Below, one piece after another: positions 55,176 to 64,000 of a DNA stretch of 64,000 bases (positions within the stretch are counted from its first letter, which is position 1; each line of letters begins with the position of its first letter). The stretch is from CAYQQJ01 sp964419935 (GTDB taxonomy: Bacteria > Pseudomonadota > Gammaproteobacteria > Pseudomonadales > Cellvibrionaceae). The translations under genes were made by a program, and so were the position numbers. Below the pieces are notes generated by a model that ran no database searches, was not told the DNA's origin, and saw nothing but the letters and a program-made list of their open reading frames with translations. The stretch spans positions 62,001 through 126,000 of the forward strand of contig CAYQQJ010000005.1 in the NCBI GenBank assembly GCA_964419935.1. Direction: 5' to 3'.

Positions 55176-56738
55176 ATGAAAATATTACAAGCGGCTTCGG
55201 AGTGTTATGGACTGGCAAAGACCGGTGGCCTTGCGGATATGGTTTCATCCCTGGCGACGGCGCTGATAGAGAATGGTAGTGATACACGCATTTGTCTTCC
55301 CGCTTATTCGGGAACTATAGAGAGTCTGGAACAGGTCACACATGTCACCACACTGAACGTTTTTGAGCATCGGCTCAAAGTACTGAGCGGAAACCTGCCT
55401 TCCCATAAAGCGAAGATCCTGCTGCTGAAATGTCCGGAATTGTACGAGCGCGATGGCGATCCCTATCGGAATGGTCAGGGCGAGGAGTTTGCCGATAATG
55501 GCTGGCGCTTTGGCTGTTTCAGTAAGGCGATCGCACTATTGGCACAAGGTGGAATCGGCGGCTGGAAGCCGGACCTGTTACATCTGCATGATTGGCACAC
55601 GGGTTTGGTTCCGCTCTTTTTACGCGAACCTTTTTTACACGAACCCTACATACGTGAACAAAAACCTGCCTCAAAAGTCCTGGAGCAAGCGGCGGTAAAG
55701 ACAGTGTTCACCATCCATAATTTTGCATTCCACGGCGTATTCAACCGAGAGCTGTTCGACAGACTGGGGCTGCCCGATGCAAGCTGGAGCCCGGCAGGTA
55801 TCGAATTCTACGATCAATTCTCTTTCATGAAATCCGCCTTGCGCTACGCTGACGCCATTACAGCTGTAAGCCCACGCTACGCTCAGGAGATCACCACGAG
55901 AGAGTATGGCTCCGGTCTGGAAGGCGTGGTCAACGACAGTGAAGACCGCCTGACCGGCATAGTCAATGGCATTGATGAGGACGAGTGGAATCCGAACGCA
56001 GATCGGTTCATCGCTCGACGTTACGACGCCAAGGCTGTGGTCCCGGCCAAGCGCGCGAATAAAAAAGCACTGCAGAAATCGCTCGGATTGCCGGCAATGG
56101 ATATACCGCTTGTTACGTTCATTGGCCGGCTCGCCGAACAGAAGGGTTCTGATTTGATTCTTGCGGCCCGCAAGCAAATTGCAGCGCTCCGAGTTCAGAT
56201 GGTGATATTGGGTACCGGCGACAAAAGTCAGGAAACAGATTTCAGGCGCTGGGCAGAGACTTCGCCGGAACAGGTTGCCGTTATCAATGAAGTCAATGAA
56301 GAACTTGCACATCAACTCACCGCGGCAGCCGACTTGCAATTGTTACCGTCGCGGTTCGAGCCCTGCGGCCTGAGCCAGATGTATGCACAACGTTACGGCA
56401 CCTTACCCGTCGCGCGCGCAACGGGCGGCCTTGCCGATACTATAGTCGATGCCACAACGGCCAACCTGTCCAATGGTACAGCCACAGGATTTCTATTTCC
56501 CGACGCCAATGTTGAAAGTTTGATGAATGCACTCACTCGGGGGATAAGGTTGCTTGAAAATGTTCGAGCCGCAGGCAAGGTTCGGCGAACGGCAATGAAA
56601 CAGGACTTTTCCTGGAAAAAATCCGCCCAAGGTTATACGGAAATATACCGTGAACTGATCGGCTCGCATAATTCGGATTCAGTTGTTGCCGCCGATGATC
56701 GCTTTCTCGTCCAGCAAGACAGAAGACGTGCGGTGTAG
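55176..56738 (+). CDS. glgA: Glycogen synthase (ADP-glucose type)
   Basis: 520 residues, GT5. It transfers glucose from ADP-glucose to the growing alpha-1,4 chain. The N-terminal KTGGLADM motif binds ADP-glucose. LLHLHDWHTGLVP, KTVFTIHNFAFHG and the C-terminal SRFEPCGLSQMYAQRYG and ATGGLADTI are all standard. The ATG at 55176 begins MKILQAASECYG as in homologues and has AAGAGA upstream; an in-frame ATG-less extension to 55122 is rejected. Slightly longer than E. coli GlgA (477) through internal insertions. Confidence 0.95.
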   Translation: MKILQAASECYGLAKTGGLADMVSSLATALIENGSDTRICLPAYSGTIESLEQVTHVTTLNVFEHRLKVLSGNLPSHKAKILLLKCPELYERDGDPYRNGQGEEFADNGWRFGCFSKAIALLAQGGIGGWKPDLLHLHDWHTGLVPLFLREPFLHEPYIREQKPASKVLEQAAVKTVFTIHNFAFHGVFNRELFDRLGLPDASWSPAGIEFYDQFSFMKSALRYADAITAVSPRYAQEITTREYGSGLEGVVNDSEDRLTGIVNGIDEDEWNPNADRFIARRYDAKAVVPAKRANKKALQKSLGLPAMDIPLVTFIGRLAEQKGSDLILAARKQIAALRVQMVILGTGDKSQETDFRRWAETSPEQVAVINEVNEELAHQLTAAADLQLLPSRFEPCGLSQMYAQRYGTLPVARATGGLADTIVDATTANLSNGTATGFLFPDANVESLMNALTRGIRLLENVRAAGKVRRTAMKQDFSWKKSAQGYTEIYRELIGSHNSDSVVAADDRFLVQQDRRRAV

Positions 56739-56774
56739 TTTGCTATATGATCCACGGCCCTTGGGCGCTGGCAA

Positions 56775-58181
56775 CTAACCCGCTTCGGGAGGCAGCCCTG
56801 GAGTAGATAATTCGGGGTTAAACGGTTCCGGGGCAGCCAGCGTTCCGACAGGATGGTCCTGCTCTCTCACCCAGGCAGACACGGTTTTGCCCTTGAGTGC
56901 AGTAGCGAGTGCTTCGTCTATGGCATTGACGATATCCGTCACTGCGGCATGGGATTGCAGCGCGAGTGGCATGGACTCGTCAGGGGAACGCAACACGGTC
57001 AGCAGGTGCTCCATGCTGATCCTGTCCAGGGAGCGCGCCGGGATCAAACGTTCGTTCTCATCACCCGTTGTGGTGAGGATGCCATGGGCTACCAATTTTT
57101 CCGAAATGCGACGCAGCGGTTCGGCACTGATCGAAAAGGTTGATTCAATGTCCGACAGGCTCGTGCTGCCCCCGTCCTGATCGAAGTTGCGAGCCACACG
57201 ATAAACAATGGCCAGGCCAGAACTTTCATCCAGGCTGGCGCTGGGGAACACCTCCCGGGTGCGTGAAATTTGAGGCGCATGTTGGGCGTAGTAGGCAACG
57301 GAGGCGCCAATCAGAAGAATCAACCACGCCAGGTACAGCCAGATCAGCAACATGATGCCGACCGCAAAACCGGAATAAATCGCGTCGTAATTAGTCGAAG
57401 TTGCGGCAAAAATCGTGAAGGCAAAGCCTGCGGTTTGCCAGATCAAGCCCGCGACTATCCCTCCGGCAAGGGCGTGACGCAGCTTGACTTTGGTATTGGG
57501 TATGAACGCGTAAAGAAAGGTGAACAGCCCAATGATTACCACATAAGGCAGCACTCTACGCCCGACAATAACCGCCCAGGCCACAGGTTCCACCTCAGTA
57601 AGCTGTTTAACCGGGTCCGAATTAACCAGTGCGGCAGTGGCACCCAGGGCGGCAAATACCAACAATGGCCCTATCATGATGACACTGAGATAGTTGCTGA
57701 AACGCTGGGCCAGTGAACGACTCTGCCCTATTCTCCAGATTTCGTTGAACGAGTATTCGATTTTCTGGACCAGCGACACCACTGTGTATACCAGTATCGC
57801 GAGACCCACTGAGCCGAGTACGCCGACCTCGATGTTATCTACAAAACTGAGAACGTTCTGCACCACTATTTGACCTTTCTCCGGCCCCAGGGGTGCGATC
57901 AACAGCTGCTCAAGAAGTGGCTTAAGCTGATTGTGTACGCCAAAGCCTTTGAGCACTGAAAAGCTGAGCGCCAAAAATGGCACTATCGACAACAATGTTG
58001 TGTAGACCAGGCTCATCGCGTGGAGGTTTATCTGGCCATCCAGAATATCGCGCAGCACTGCGAACAGCACCCTGAGGGCATGCCACCCGCGCTTTTTCCA
58101 GCGGGAATCTCCGCCGAGTTCTGCCTGCCAAAGCCAACGTTCAGAAACGTCTACCCAGCTCTCTGCAGCTTTTCCACTCAT
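56775..58181 (-). CDS. YihY/BrkB-family membrane protein with C-terminal extension
   Basis: 468 residues. Residues 40-320 carry about six transmembrane helices and the family stretches HAMSLVYTTLLSIVPFLAL, FNEIWRI and LYAFIPNTKVKLRHALAGG. The family was once named RNase BN but that role was withdrawn; function is unknown. A ~140-residue cytoplasmic tail follows, with a helical region that could be a winged-helix domain (SDIESTFSISAEPLRRISEKL) and a proline-rich end. AGGTC precedes the ATG. Convergent with glgA. Confidence 0.9.
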   Translation of the reverse strand: MSGKAAESWVDVSERWLWQAELGGDSRWKKRGWHALRVLFAVLRDILDGQINLHAMSLVYTTLLSIVPFLALSFSVLKGFGVHNQLKPLLEQLLIAPLGPEKGQIVVQNVLSFVDNIEVGVLGSVGLAILVYTVVSLVQKIEYSFNEIWRIGQSRSLAQRFSNYLSVIMIGPLLVFAALGATAALVNSDPVKQLTEVEPVAWAVIVGRRVLPYVVIIGLFTFLYAFIPNTKVKLRHALAGGIVAGLIWQTAGFAFTIFAATSTNYDAIYSGFAVGIMLLIWLYLAWLILLIGASVAYYAQHAPQISRTREVFPSASLDESSGLAIVYRVARNFDQDGGSTSLSDIESTFSISAEPLRRISEKLVAHGILTTTGDENERLIPARSLDRISMEHLLTVLRSPDESMPLALQSHAAVTDIVNAIDEALATALKGKTVSAWVREQDHPVGTLAAPEPFNPELSTPGLPPEAG

Positions 58182-58549
58182 GTCTTCGACCTGTTTTATG
58201 ATTTGAAGTCAGAGGTGCGCACCAGATGCCTCACTAACTTGAATACCCGCATCATATCGAATTTGTGCCAATTAAATATAGCGTCACTAATGGGTACCCT
58301 GCATAGCCTTTACTTGGAGTTACCCCACGATCTGTGCCAATCATGAATTACGAAGGCGCCGCTACAGGCAACACATAAACCCGCATCACGCATTTTGAGG
58401 TTCGCGCGCGGAACGTCGATTGGCAAGCAGGCAGGTGGTACTGGCAGCCACGCGCAGTAATGTTATAATCCTCGCCCGCAAACAAGAATGGGTGTTCTAT
58501 TCCCGCTGTGACTTAGGCGCGGTTCATTATGCAACGCAGGAGGCGAGCC
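58182..58549. other. Intergenic region between divergent yihY-like and kinase genes
   Basis: About 370 bases with no supported gene. AGGAGG at 58538-58543 is the ribosome site for the kinase. No clear promoter or repeat was found. Confidence 0.5.
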
Positions 58550-60598
58550 ATGATTCGGGAATCATCTCTACCAGTCACAAAGCAGTCCGCGATGGAAAAT
58601 GCCGTGCGCACTTCAGAACTGCGTTATCGGCGGCTGTTCGAGTCTGCCAAAGACGGCATACTTATTATTGATGCTGATACTACCGAAATTATCGATATAA
58701 ATCCCTTTCTTATCGACTTGCTTGGGTACTCCCGTGAGGAGTTGCTCGGGCAGAAGCTCTGCCAGGCCGGCCTGTTTGATCATGCCGGCGAAGATGAAAT
58801 CATTATCGAACAGCTACGCGACCAGCAATACGTCCACGGCGATTTCCCATTCAAAACGAAGACTGGCAGACGAATTGATGTTGAACTGGTAAGCAACCTT
58901 CATGATGAAGGCGATCACGCTGTCATCCAGCTGAATATCCGCGACATCAGTGGTCGAAAACGGGCAGACGCACTCTTGATCGGTCAGAACCGGGTGCTCG
59001 AGATGCTCGCTACCGGCGTCGCCATTCAGGATGTACTGGCCACGTTGATGCAGGTGATTGAGGAACAGTCCGACGGCATTTTTGCCTCGATTCTGATCTG
59101 CAAGAAAGACAGTCACCACTTCCACATAGGCATTGCCCCGAGCCTTCCCGAGGGCTTCCTCGCCGCATATCAAAACAGATCTTTTCTTCCCCCCTACTCC
59201 GGCCCCTGTGCCATGACGGCCCATTGCGCCGAGATGGTTGTTTGTAATGACCTGACCCGCGATCCGCGCTGGCCTGAAGAAGGACGACTGTTAGCCGAGC
59301 TCGGTCTCACTTCCTGCTATTGCTCGCCGGTTCTCTCGTCTGATGGGCGGGTACTCGGCTCGTTCGCCATCTACCAACGGGATTCCATGGACGTCAGGAC
59401 TCCGGACCGCCAACTGCTGGAGACCGCAACCCACCTCACAGGTATTGCCATTGAACGCCGGCAGATCGAACTGGAATTAAGAGAATCTGACCGGCGCAAA
59501 GATGAATTTCTGGCGACCCTATCCCACGAACTGCGCAACCCTCTCGCATCGATCCGCAATGCGGTGCAGTTATTGAAGCATTCGGAAACCAGTAGTCTCA
59601 CTAGCACCTCCGATGTGCTGGAGCGCCAGGTCGCGCAGATGGTTCGCCTGGTGGATGACTTACTGGAGGTCAGCCGGATCAGCCTCGGCAAGTTCACCCT
59701 CAACAGAAGTGTTGTTGAATTCACACCGGTCATTCAACAAGCGGTTGAGGCGACCAGCGCGTCCCTGCACCGAATGGACCATCGTCTAACGCTGGACCTG
59801 CCGTCAGTGCCTGTCTACGTCAACGGCGACTCCTGCCGCCTCTCTCAGGTGGTGGCCAACCTGCTGGACAATGCCTGCAAATACACCGGCATAGGTGGCG
59901 ATATTCTGGTGGCGTTGGAAGTTGAAGGCGATTCAGCCGTGCTTCGCGTGAGAGATACCGGTGTGGGCATTACCCCCGACCAATTCGAGCGCATATTCGA
60001 AATGTTTACCCAGGTCGACGCGTCACTGGAACGATCCAGAAGCGGTCTGGGCATCGGTCTCACCCTGGTAAAAAGTCTGGTCGAGTTGCATGGCGGCAGT
60101 GTCTCTGTCAGTAGTGCGGGCGCCGGGCGCGGGACCGAATTTACTGTCCGTCTGCCACGTGAGGAGACGACCGCTCAACCCTCCCGCCCAACGGAAACTG
60201 CGGCGGCTGGCAATTACAAAGTATTGATTGTGGACGACGATGTGGACGCTGCGGCCACACTGGCGACCCTGCTCAACCTGATCGGCCATCAAACCGAAAC
60301 GATCAACGAGAGTACCCTGGCAGTGCGCAAAGCGGCAGAGTTCCAGCCCGATGTGGTGCTACTCGATATTGGCATGCCCACCCTCAATGGCTACCAGGTC
60401 GCCAAGCAAATCCGACGTCAGCCCTGGGGGCAGCAACCGGTACTTCTGGCACTCACAGGTTGGGGCCAGGATGGCGACCGACGCAAATCGACAGAAGCTG
60501 GTTTTGATGGTCACCTGGTGAAGCCGACAGACTATCAGGTGTTGAACAGAATGATGTCGGAGCTGTGCAGTTCGGGATCCACTGCGAAGAAAACATAA
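58550..60598 (+). CDS. Hybrid sensor histidine kinase (PAS-GAF-HisKA-HATPase-REC)
   Basis: 682 residues, soluble. Order: PAS (about 22-145, FESAKDGILIIDADT), GAF (about 155-305), HisKA with phospho-acceptor His326 in LSHELRNPLAS, HATPase with NLLDNACKYT (N box), DTGVGI and RSGLGIGLTL (G boxes), and a receiver domain (about 560-675) with the phosphorylatable Asp606 in VLLDIGMP. With no DNA-binding output, the signal must go to another protein. The ATG at 58550 is chosen because AGGAGG sits 6 nt upstream; an ATG at 58529 would add seven residues. The signal is unknown; it converges with the GGDEF-EAL gene. Confidence 0.92.
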   Translation: MIRESSLPVTKQSAMENAVRTSELRYRRLFESAKDGILIIDADTTEIIDINPFLIDLLGYSREELLGQKLCQAGLFDHAGEDEIIIEQLRDQQYVHGDFPFKTKTGRRIDVELVSNLHDEGDHAVIQLNIRDISGRKRADALLIGQNRVLEMLATGVAIQDVLATLMQVIEEQSDGIFASILICKKDSHHFHIGIAPSLPEGFLAAYQNRSFLPPYSGPCAMTAHCAEMVVCNDLTRDPRWPEEGRLLAELGLTSCYCSPVLSSDGRVLGSFAIYQRDSMDVRTPDRQLLETATHLTGIAIERRQIELELRESDRRKDEFLATLSHELRNPLASIRNAVQLLKHSETSSLTSTSDVLERQVAQMVRLVDDLLEVSRISLGKFTLNRSVVEFTPVIQQAVEATSASLHRMDHRLTLDLPSVPVYVNGDSCRLSQVVANLLDNACKYTGIGGDILVALEVEGDSAVLRVRDTGVGITPDQFERIFEMFTQVDASLERSRSGLGIGLTLVKSLVELHGGSVSVSSAGAGRGTEFTVRLPREETTAQPSRPTETAAAGNYKVLIVDDDVDAAATLATLLNLIGHQTETINESTLAVRKAAEFQPDVVLLDIGMPTLNGYQVAKQIRRQPWGQQPVLLALTGWGQDGDRRKSTEAGFDGHLVKPTDYQVLNRMMSELCSSGSTAKKT

Positions 60599-60642
60599 GC
60601 ATCAGTGCGTAATCATACCCGAATGATGTAAGGCCAGGGCTT

Positions 60643-63123
60643 TCATGAAATCAGAAAGCCACGGCGAGATTCCAAAAAAGTGATGAGTTCCGGGAATGCC
60701 ATCGGCGTCGCGAACAAAAATCCCTGGAATTCATCACAATCACTTTCAGCAAGAAATTCCCGCTGAGCTTCCGTCTCAATGCCTTCCACAGTGACTTGCA
60801 ACTTCAGGTGATGAGCCATGGAAATGATTCCGAGTGTAATCGCCGCATCGTGGGCATCACTGACAATATCTTTGATGAATGAGCGGTCTATCTTGATCTT
60901 GTTAATTGGCAGAAACTTCAGATAGTTGAGGCTTGAAAACCCCGTACCGAAGTCATCTATGGACAACCTCACACCCATTTCTTGCAGGCTTTGCAGGGTT
61001 TCGATCGCACGGTTGGGGTTATCCAGAAACACAGATTCGGTAATTTCAAGCTCAAGTAAGTTTGCGGGATGACCCGTCAGCTGCAAAATAGACTCTATCG
61101 TGTTAACAAAATTGCTGCGCTGGAAATGCACTGACGAGATATTCACCGCAACCACGTGGTCACCAAAACCTTGAAACGCCAGCGCTCTGTTGTCTCTACA
61201 TGCTTGCTCCAGCACCCACTCACTTAATTGAACGATCTGTCCGGTACTCTCGGCAACGGGGATGAAGCGGGCCGGTGATATGTGTCCCATATCCGTATGA
61301 TGCCAGCGACACAAGGCTTCAAAGCCCGTCACCTGATTGGTGCGCGCGTCGAACTGAGGCTGATAATGCAACTGCAGCCCCTTGTGCTCAATCGCCCGCT
61401 GTAGATGTCCACGCAAGGTCACCCGCTCGCTGACAGGCGCGTTAAGATTCTGGGCGAACCACTGATAATTATTTTGTCCCAGCCGTTTCGCTTCATTAAC
61501 AGCAAGACTCGATTGTTGAAGCAACAACGCGGCATCTACGCTGTTCCCATCCGCCATGGTAATGCCAAGACTGGCGGTCAGATAAAGTTCGTGGTCATAA
61601 ATCTGATAGGGTCGCGCAATAGCAGCCATAACGCGCTCAACAATAGCCACTACGTCATCATCTTTCGCAAGATCTGGCAGCAGTATGATAAACTCATCGG
61701 CCGCCAACCGAGCAACCGTATCACCCAAACGAACTTGCTTCTCAATACGGCGCGCCGTTTCTATGAGAATTTGGTCACCGAGTTCATGACCATGAACATC
61801 CGAGATGGGTTTGAATTCATCCAGGTCGACACCAACCACTGCCAGCGGCCGTGTTGTGCGACGGGACAACTGGATGGCTTGCATTATTCGATCTTCCAGC
61901 AGCGACCGGTTAACCAGCCCCGTCAGAACATCATGGCTCGCACTAAAGGCAAGGTCTGCCTTGTCTCGTCGTTGATCAGAAATATCTTCAATGACCCCGA
62001 TAAAATGCGTGATGGTACTACCATTCTCACCGGGCACAGGCGCGATATAAAGGTTATTCCAGAAGGCAATGCCGTCTTTGCGAAAGCACCTTATGATAAC
62101 GTTGACTTCATGACATTCAGCAACCGCCTCGCGGATCTTCGCCACTTCGGCCTGGTTCGTTTCTGCGCCTAAAAGAAAGTTCCAGTTTCTCCCCATGGCT
62201 TCATCGGTGCTGTAACCAGTAATGCGTTCGAATGAGCGATTCACATAAATAATGGGCATCTCACTCTCCTGATTGCCCACAATGACGACGCCGTTGTAAC
62301 TCGCCTCCAGGCTTCGCAGCAACAGGTGCATCCGACCTTTGGTCCTCTTGCTTACGCTCAACATCAGAAAACTACCCAAGCCAAGACTCAGTACGAGAAC
62401 TGCCGCAGGCAAAAGTATTGAAAGAACAGAACCAAAGGATTGTTTCGCAGCCTCGAATCCCGCCATTTCATGCTGACTCAACATGTACCACCAGCCGCTG
62501 AGTATGAAAACGCCAGCGGCACCTGTTAGCAGTGCCACCATATTGGGCATCTGGCGACGGGAGCTTTCAGAGTAAGACGTGAGAGCGATAAGCGCGGAAC
62601 CAGCCAACACCGCAAAGAAAAATGCCAGGATAAAAGTGCGCACTGCAACTGCAAACAGGGTTGATGGAGATAGCCATGCGCGAATCAGGAACAGACACGC
62701 CAGAACGACGACCGCACAACCAGCAATGCGGCAAAAACGCCGTCCCGGGCGGCCCCTGTCGTTAAGCATGACGGCAACGGCCGCCACCAACAATACTAAT
62801 GAAAATGCCGTTCGGATGGGCACCAGACCCAGAACCAACCCCGATGTTATGCCGCCGAAGATGACATTGACAATCAGGCTATAGGACGCTAACAGCGCAG
62901 TGAAACATCCCCAGACGAGCAGAAAACGATGCCACTGCCGAACCGCACCGAGGATACCCGCGCCCAGCAAGATTCCCGCTAGGGCGGCATTGGAATAAAG
63001 GATGTCATTCTGATGCTCTGTGCCAGCAGCCAGATGTCCAACAAGGCTAAATATCCCTACAGCAATAAGACTGAACGCCACTGCAAGGAGGTAGGCCTGA
63101 AATACCAGGTATTTGAGTTTCAT
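60643..63123 (-). CDS. Membrane PAS-GGDEF-EAL protein, probable c-di-GMP phosphodiesterase
   Basis: 826 residues. The first ~265 hold eight or so hydrophobic helices forming a membrane sensory module. PAS follows (about 275-390, with a PAC segment FIGVIEDISDQR). The GGDEF domain (about 395-555) has its signature changed to RLAADEF, so cyclase activity is unlikely. The EAL domain (about 570-815) retains FEALCRW, ELEITESVFLD, SIDDFGTGFSSLNYL and IKIDRSFI, so hydrolysis of cyclic di-GMP is plausible. No strong ribosome site upstream. Confidence 0.92.
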   Translation of the reverse strand: MKLKYLVFQAYLLAVAFSLIAVGIFSLVGHLAAGTEHQNDILYSNAALAGILLGAGILGAVRQWHRFLLVWGCFTALLASYSLIVNVIFGGITSGLVLGLVPIRTAFSLVLLVAAVAVMLNDRGRPGRRFCRIAGCAVVVLACLFLIRAWLSPSTLFAVAVRTFILAFFFAVLAGSALIALTSYSESSRRQMPNMVALLTGAAGVFILSGWWYMLSQHEMAGFEAAKQSFGSVLSILLPAAVLVLSLGLGSFLMLSVSKRTKGRMHLLLRSLEASYNGVVIVGNQESEMPIIYVNRSFERITGYSTDEAMGRNWNFLLGAETNQAEVAKIREAVAECHEVNVIIRCFRKDGIAFWNNLYIAPVPGENGSTITHFIGVIEDISDQRRDKADLAFSASHDVLTGLVNRSLLEDRIMQAIQLSRRTTRPLAVVGVDLDEFKPISDVHGHELGDQILIETARRIEKQVRLGDTVARLAADEFIILLPDLAKDDDVVAIVERVMAAIARPYQIYDHELYLTASLGITMADGNSVDAALLLQQSSLAVNEAKRLGQNNYQWFAQNLNAPVSERVTLRGHLQRAIEHKGLQLHYQPQFDARTNQVTGFEALCRWHHTDMGHISPARFIPVAESTGQIVQLSEWVLEQACRDNRALAFQGFGDHVVAVNISSVHFQRSNFVNTIESILQLTGHPANLLELEITESVFLDNPNRAIETLQSLQEMGVRLSIDDFGTGFSSLNYLKFLPINKIKIDRSFIKDIVSDAHDAAITLGIISMAHHLKLQVTVEGIETEAQREFLAESDCDEFQGFLFATPMAFPELITFLESRRGFLIS

Positions 63124-63536
63124 GCCGATCCGAATTTAGGAAATCACTGATCCATGACTGTTCTTCATGGATCGGTCAACAGCAGCAAATCTTTAATGGA
63201 AATGTGCAACCAACGCAGTGCCGCGCCCTCCGGCGCCTTAACCCGATGATCGCGATTGCCGAAGTTATTACTCAATTTGGGTGGGGCTTTTAAAGACCCC
63301 GGCCCGCGGGATTCGGGCGAGGAGCCCCCAGAGATGGGTCACGGCGTGTGTTGAAAAACCCCACCCCGAAGGGGACCGGCGCTAAAACCACCTCATTGGC
63401 CGCGCGAAGAACGCCTGCGAATTCCGAAACTTGAGTTCCTAGCATAGACCAAAACTCACGAAGGGCACGCTGTGAGGCGATTATTATCGATTATTTGCCC
63501 CTGCCGTACCCCTAGTGGTTCGTATCAGGCAGCCGC
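63124..63536. other. Intergenic region with long-range inverted repeat
   Basis: About 410 bases without a gene. The arm GGGTGGGGCTTTT (63279-63291) can pair with AAAAACCCCACCC (63354-63366) with one G-T pair, enclosing a GC-rich 62-nt centre that contains the palindrome CCCGCGGG. A smaller hairpin CCCC-GAA-GGGG sits at 63364-63374. The architecture recalls the elements at 31974 and 36212, but the sequence is different. Confidence 0.6.
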
Positions 63537-63743
63537 CTAGTGACGCGGGCGCTTCTTGTTAGCCGTCGGCTCGGCCGTACTTTGATGCCAGCCGGGTGCA
63601 TCGCTGGCCGGGAAAGATTCCATTGATGCTTCATCGACCAGCTCATCATCATGCTCATGATGGCGTGATGGCTTCTTTCCCTGCCGGGTAGCGGGATTCG
63701 CGCTTTGACGCTGCTGGCTGGGTTCATAGGGTCGTTCTTTCAT
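63537..63743 (-). CDS. Small hydrophilic protein with ESFPASD motif
   Basis: 68 residues, very polar, no signal or helix. The centre DELVDEASMESFPASDAPGW matches a short motif (DEA-x-x-ESFPASD-x-P-x-W) seen in many small uncharacterised bacterial proteins (from memory). The rest is rich in H, R, K and Q and probably disordered. The ATG at 63743 is preceded by GAGGT at a good distance. A shadow frame of similar size overlaps it and is not reported. Function unknown. Confidence 0.75.
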   Translation of the reverse strand: MKERPYEPSQQRQSANPATRQGKKPSRHHEHDDELVDEASMESFPASDAPGWHQSTAEPTANKKRPRH

Positions 63744-63844
63744 AGCGATACCTCAATGGTTGGACGCAGCTGAAAGCGGCGTCATGTGACTTTTGTTGAA
63801 CTCTACTCAGTGATGACAAATACACCAGGCAAAGGTGCCGGTTG

Positions 63845-64000
63845 TTACGTCCGGGGTTTGAGCAACACCTTGATTGCGCCATTGTGCTTTTTCTGGAACA
63901 TCTCGTAAGCCGCCGGACCCTCCTCCAACGGAAGAACATGGGTGGCCAGATCTTCAATCCCCAGTGGGTCAGCGCCATCCATAACATAGGGCATGAGATC
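63845..64000 (-). CDS. Zinc-dependent alcohol dehydrogenase, C-terminal end (cut by window end)
   Basis: The frame enters from the window edge and stops at 63845, giving 51 residues. The stretch HVLPLEEGPAAYEMFQKKHNG followed in the chain by AIKVLLKP is the characteristic C-terminus of medium-chain, zinc-dependent alcohol dehydrogenases, including the threonine/glutathione-dependent formaldehyde dehydrogenase-like group. The catalytic zinc site lies outside the window. An alcohol dehydrogenase gene also sits near the glycogen/trehalose cluster in Pseudomonas aeruginosa (from memory). Confidence 0.8.
   Translation of the reverse strand, partial: DLMPYVMDGADPLGIEDLATHVLPLEEGPAAYEMFQKKHNGAIKVLLKPRT

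Overview
The window reads as a chromosomal segment of a Gram-negative, aerobic, probably gammaproteobacterial heterotroph. This is an inference. It rests on many lipoboxes and periplasmic redox proteins, interspersed intergenic repeats of a kind common in Gammaproteobacteria, and a glycogen/trehalose gene set resembling the stress-linked cluster of Pseudomonas. No rRNA, tRNA, CRISPR array, integrase or transposase was seen.

Layout. (1) 1-5750: end of a GGDEF diguanylate cyclase, a cardiolipin-synthase-type phospholipase D (minus), a large glycosyltransferase-4/amylo-1,6-glucosidase fusion (plus) and a small DUF2795 protein (minus). (2) 6147-8527: a membrane PQQ glucose dehydrogenase gene (gcd) broken near its 3' end by an out-of-frame deletion. 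(3) 8886-21050: one plus-strand operon, actA-actB-actC-actD-actE-actF, a small membrane gene, sco, coxB-coxA-coxC and a subunit IV gene. It encodes an Alternative Complex III (quinol:cytochrome c/oxidase oxidoreductase) joined to a caa3-type oxidase whose subunit I carries the A2-type YSHP signature. (4) 21091-24317: two minus-strand GH13 glucosidase/trehalose-synthase-like genes. (5) 24523-28259: small accessory genes (SDR, isochorismatase-like hydrolase, maltose-acetyltransferase-like protein, a small orphan, a lipoprotein). (6) 28260-30791: glycogen phosphorylase. (7) 30852-35987: EF-hand lipoprotein, second DUF2795 protein, and two convergent units each carrying a soluble-type PQQ sugar dehydrogenase lipoprotein, one with a DUF2231 membrane protein and one with a cytochrome c lipoprotein. 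(8) 36353-54756: a minus-strand run transcribed glgC, glgE, treS-mak, glgB, glgX, treZ, malQ, treY, with glgA (55176-56738) divergent from glgC. (9) 56775-64000: YihY-family membrane protein, hybrid histidine kinase (plus), PAS-GGDEF-EAL membrane protein (minus), a small protein and the C-terminus of a zinc alcohol dehydrogenase.

How the genes work together. Glucan can be built by two routes: GlgC/GlgA through ADP-glucose, and TreS-Mak/GlgE through trehalose, maltose and maltose-1-phosphate. GlgB adds branches. GlgP, GlgX, MalQ and the GT4-debrancher fusion can remodel or degrade the glucan, and TreY/TreZ convert it to trehalose, closing a glycogen-trehalose cycle. Periplasmic sugar oxidation by PQQ enzymes would feed electrons to quinone or cytochrome c, and the ACIII-caa3 unit would deliver them to oxygen.

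The most unusual non-coding signals are two ~107-bp palindromic elements (31974-32081 and 36212-36317) with the same core but different, internally compensated stems. There are also several arrays of unrelated sequences that all repeat with a 7-nt period (5454-5528, 9541-9574, 41380-41459), and three 16-nt direct repeats upstream of glgE.
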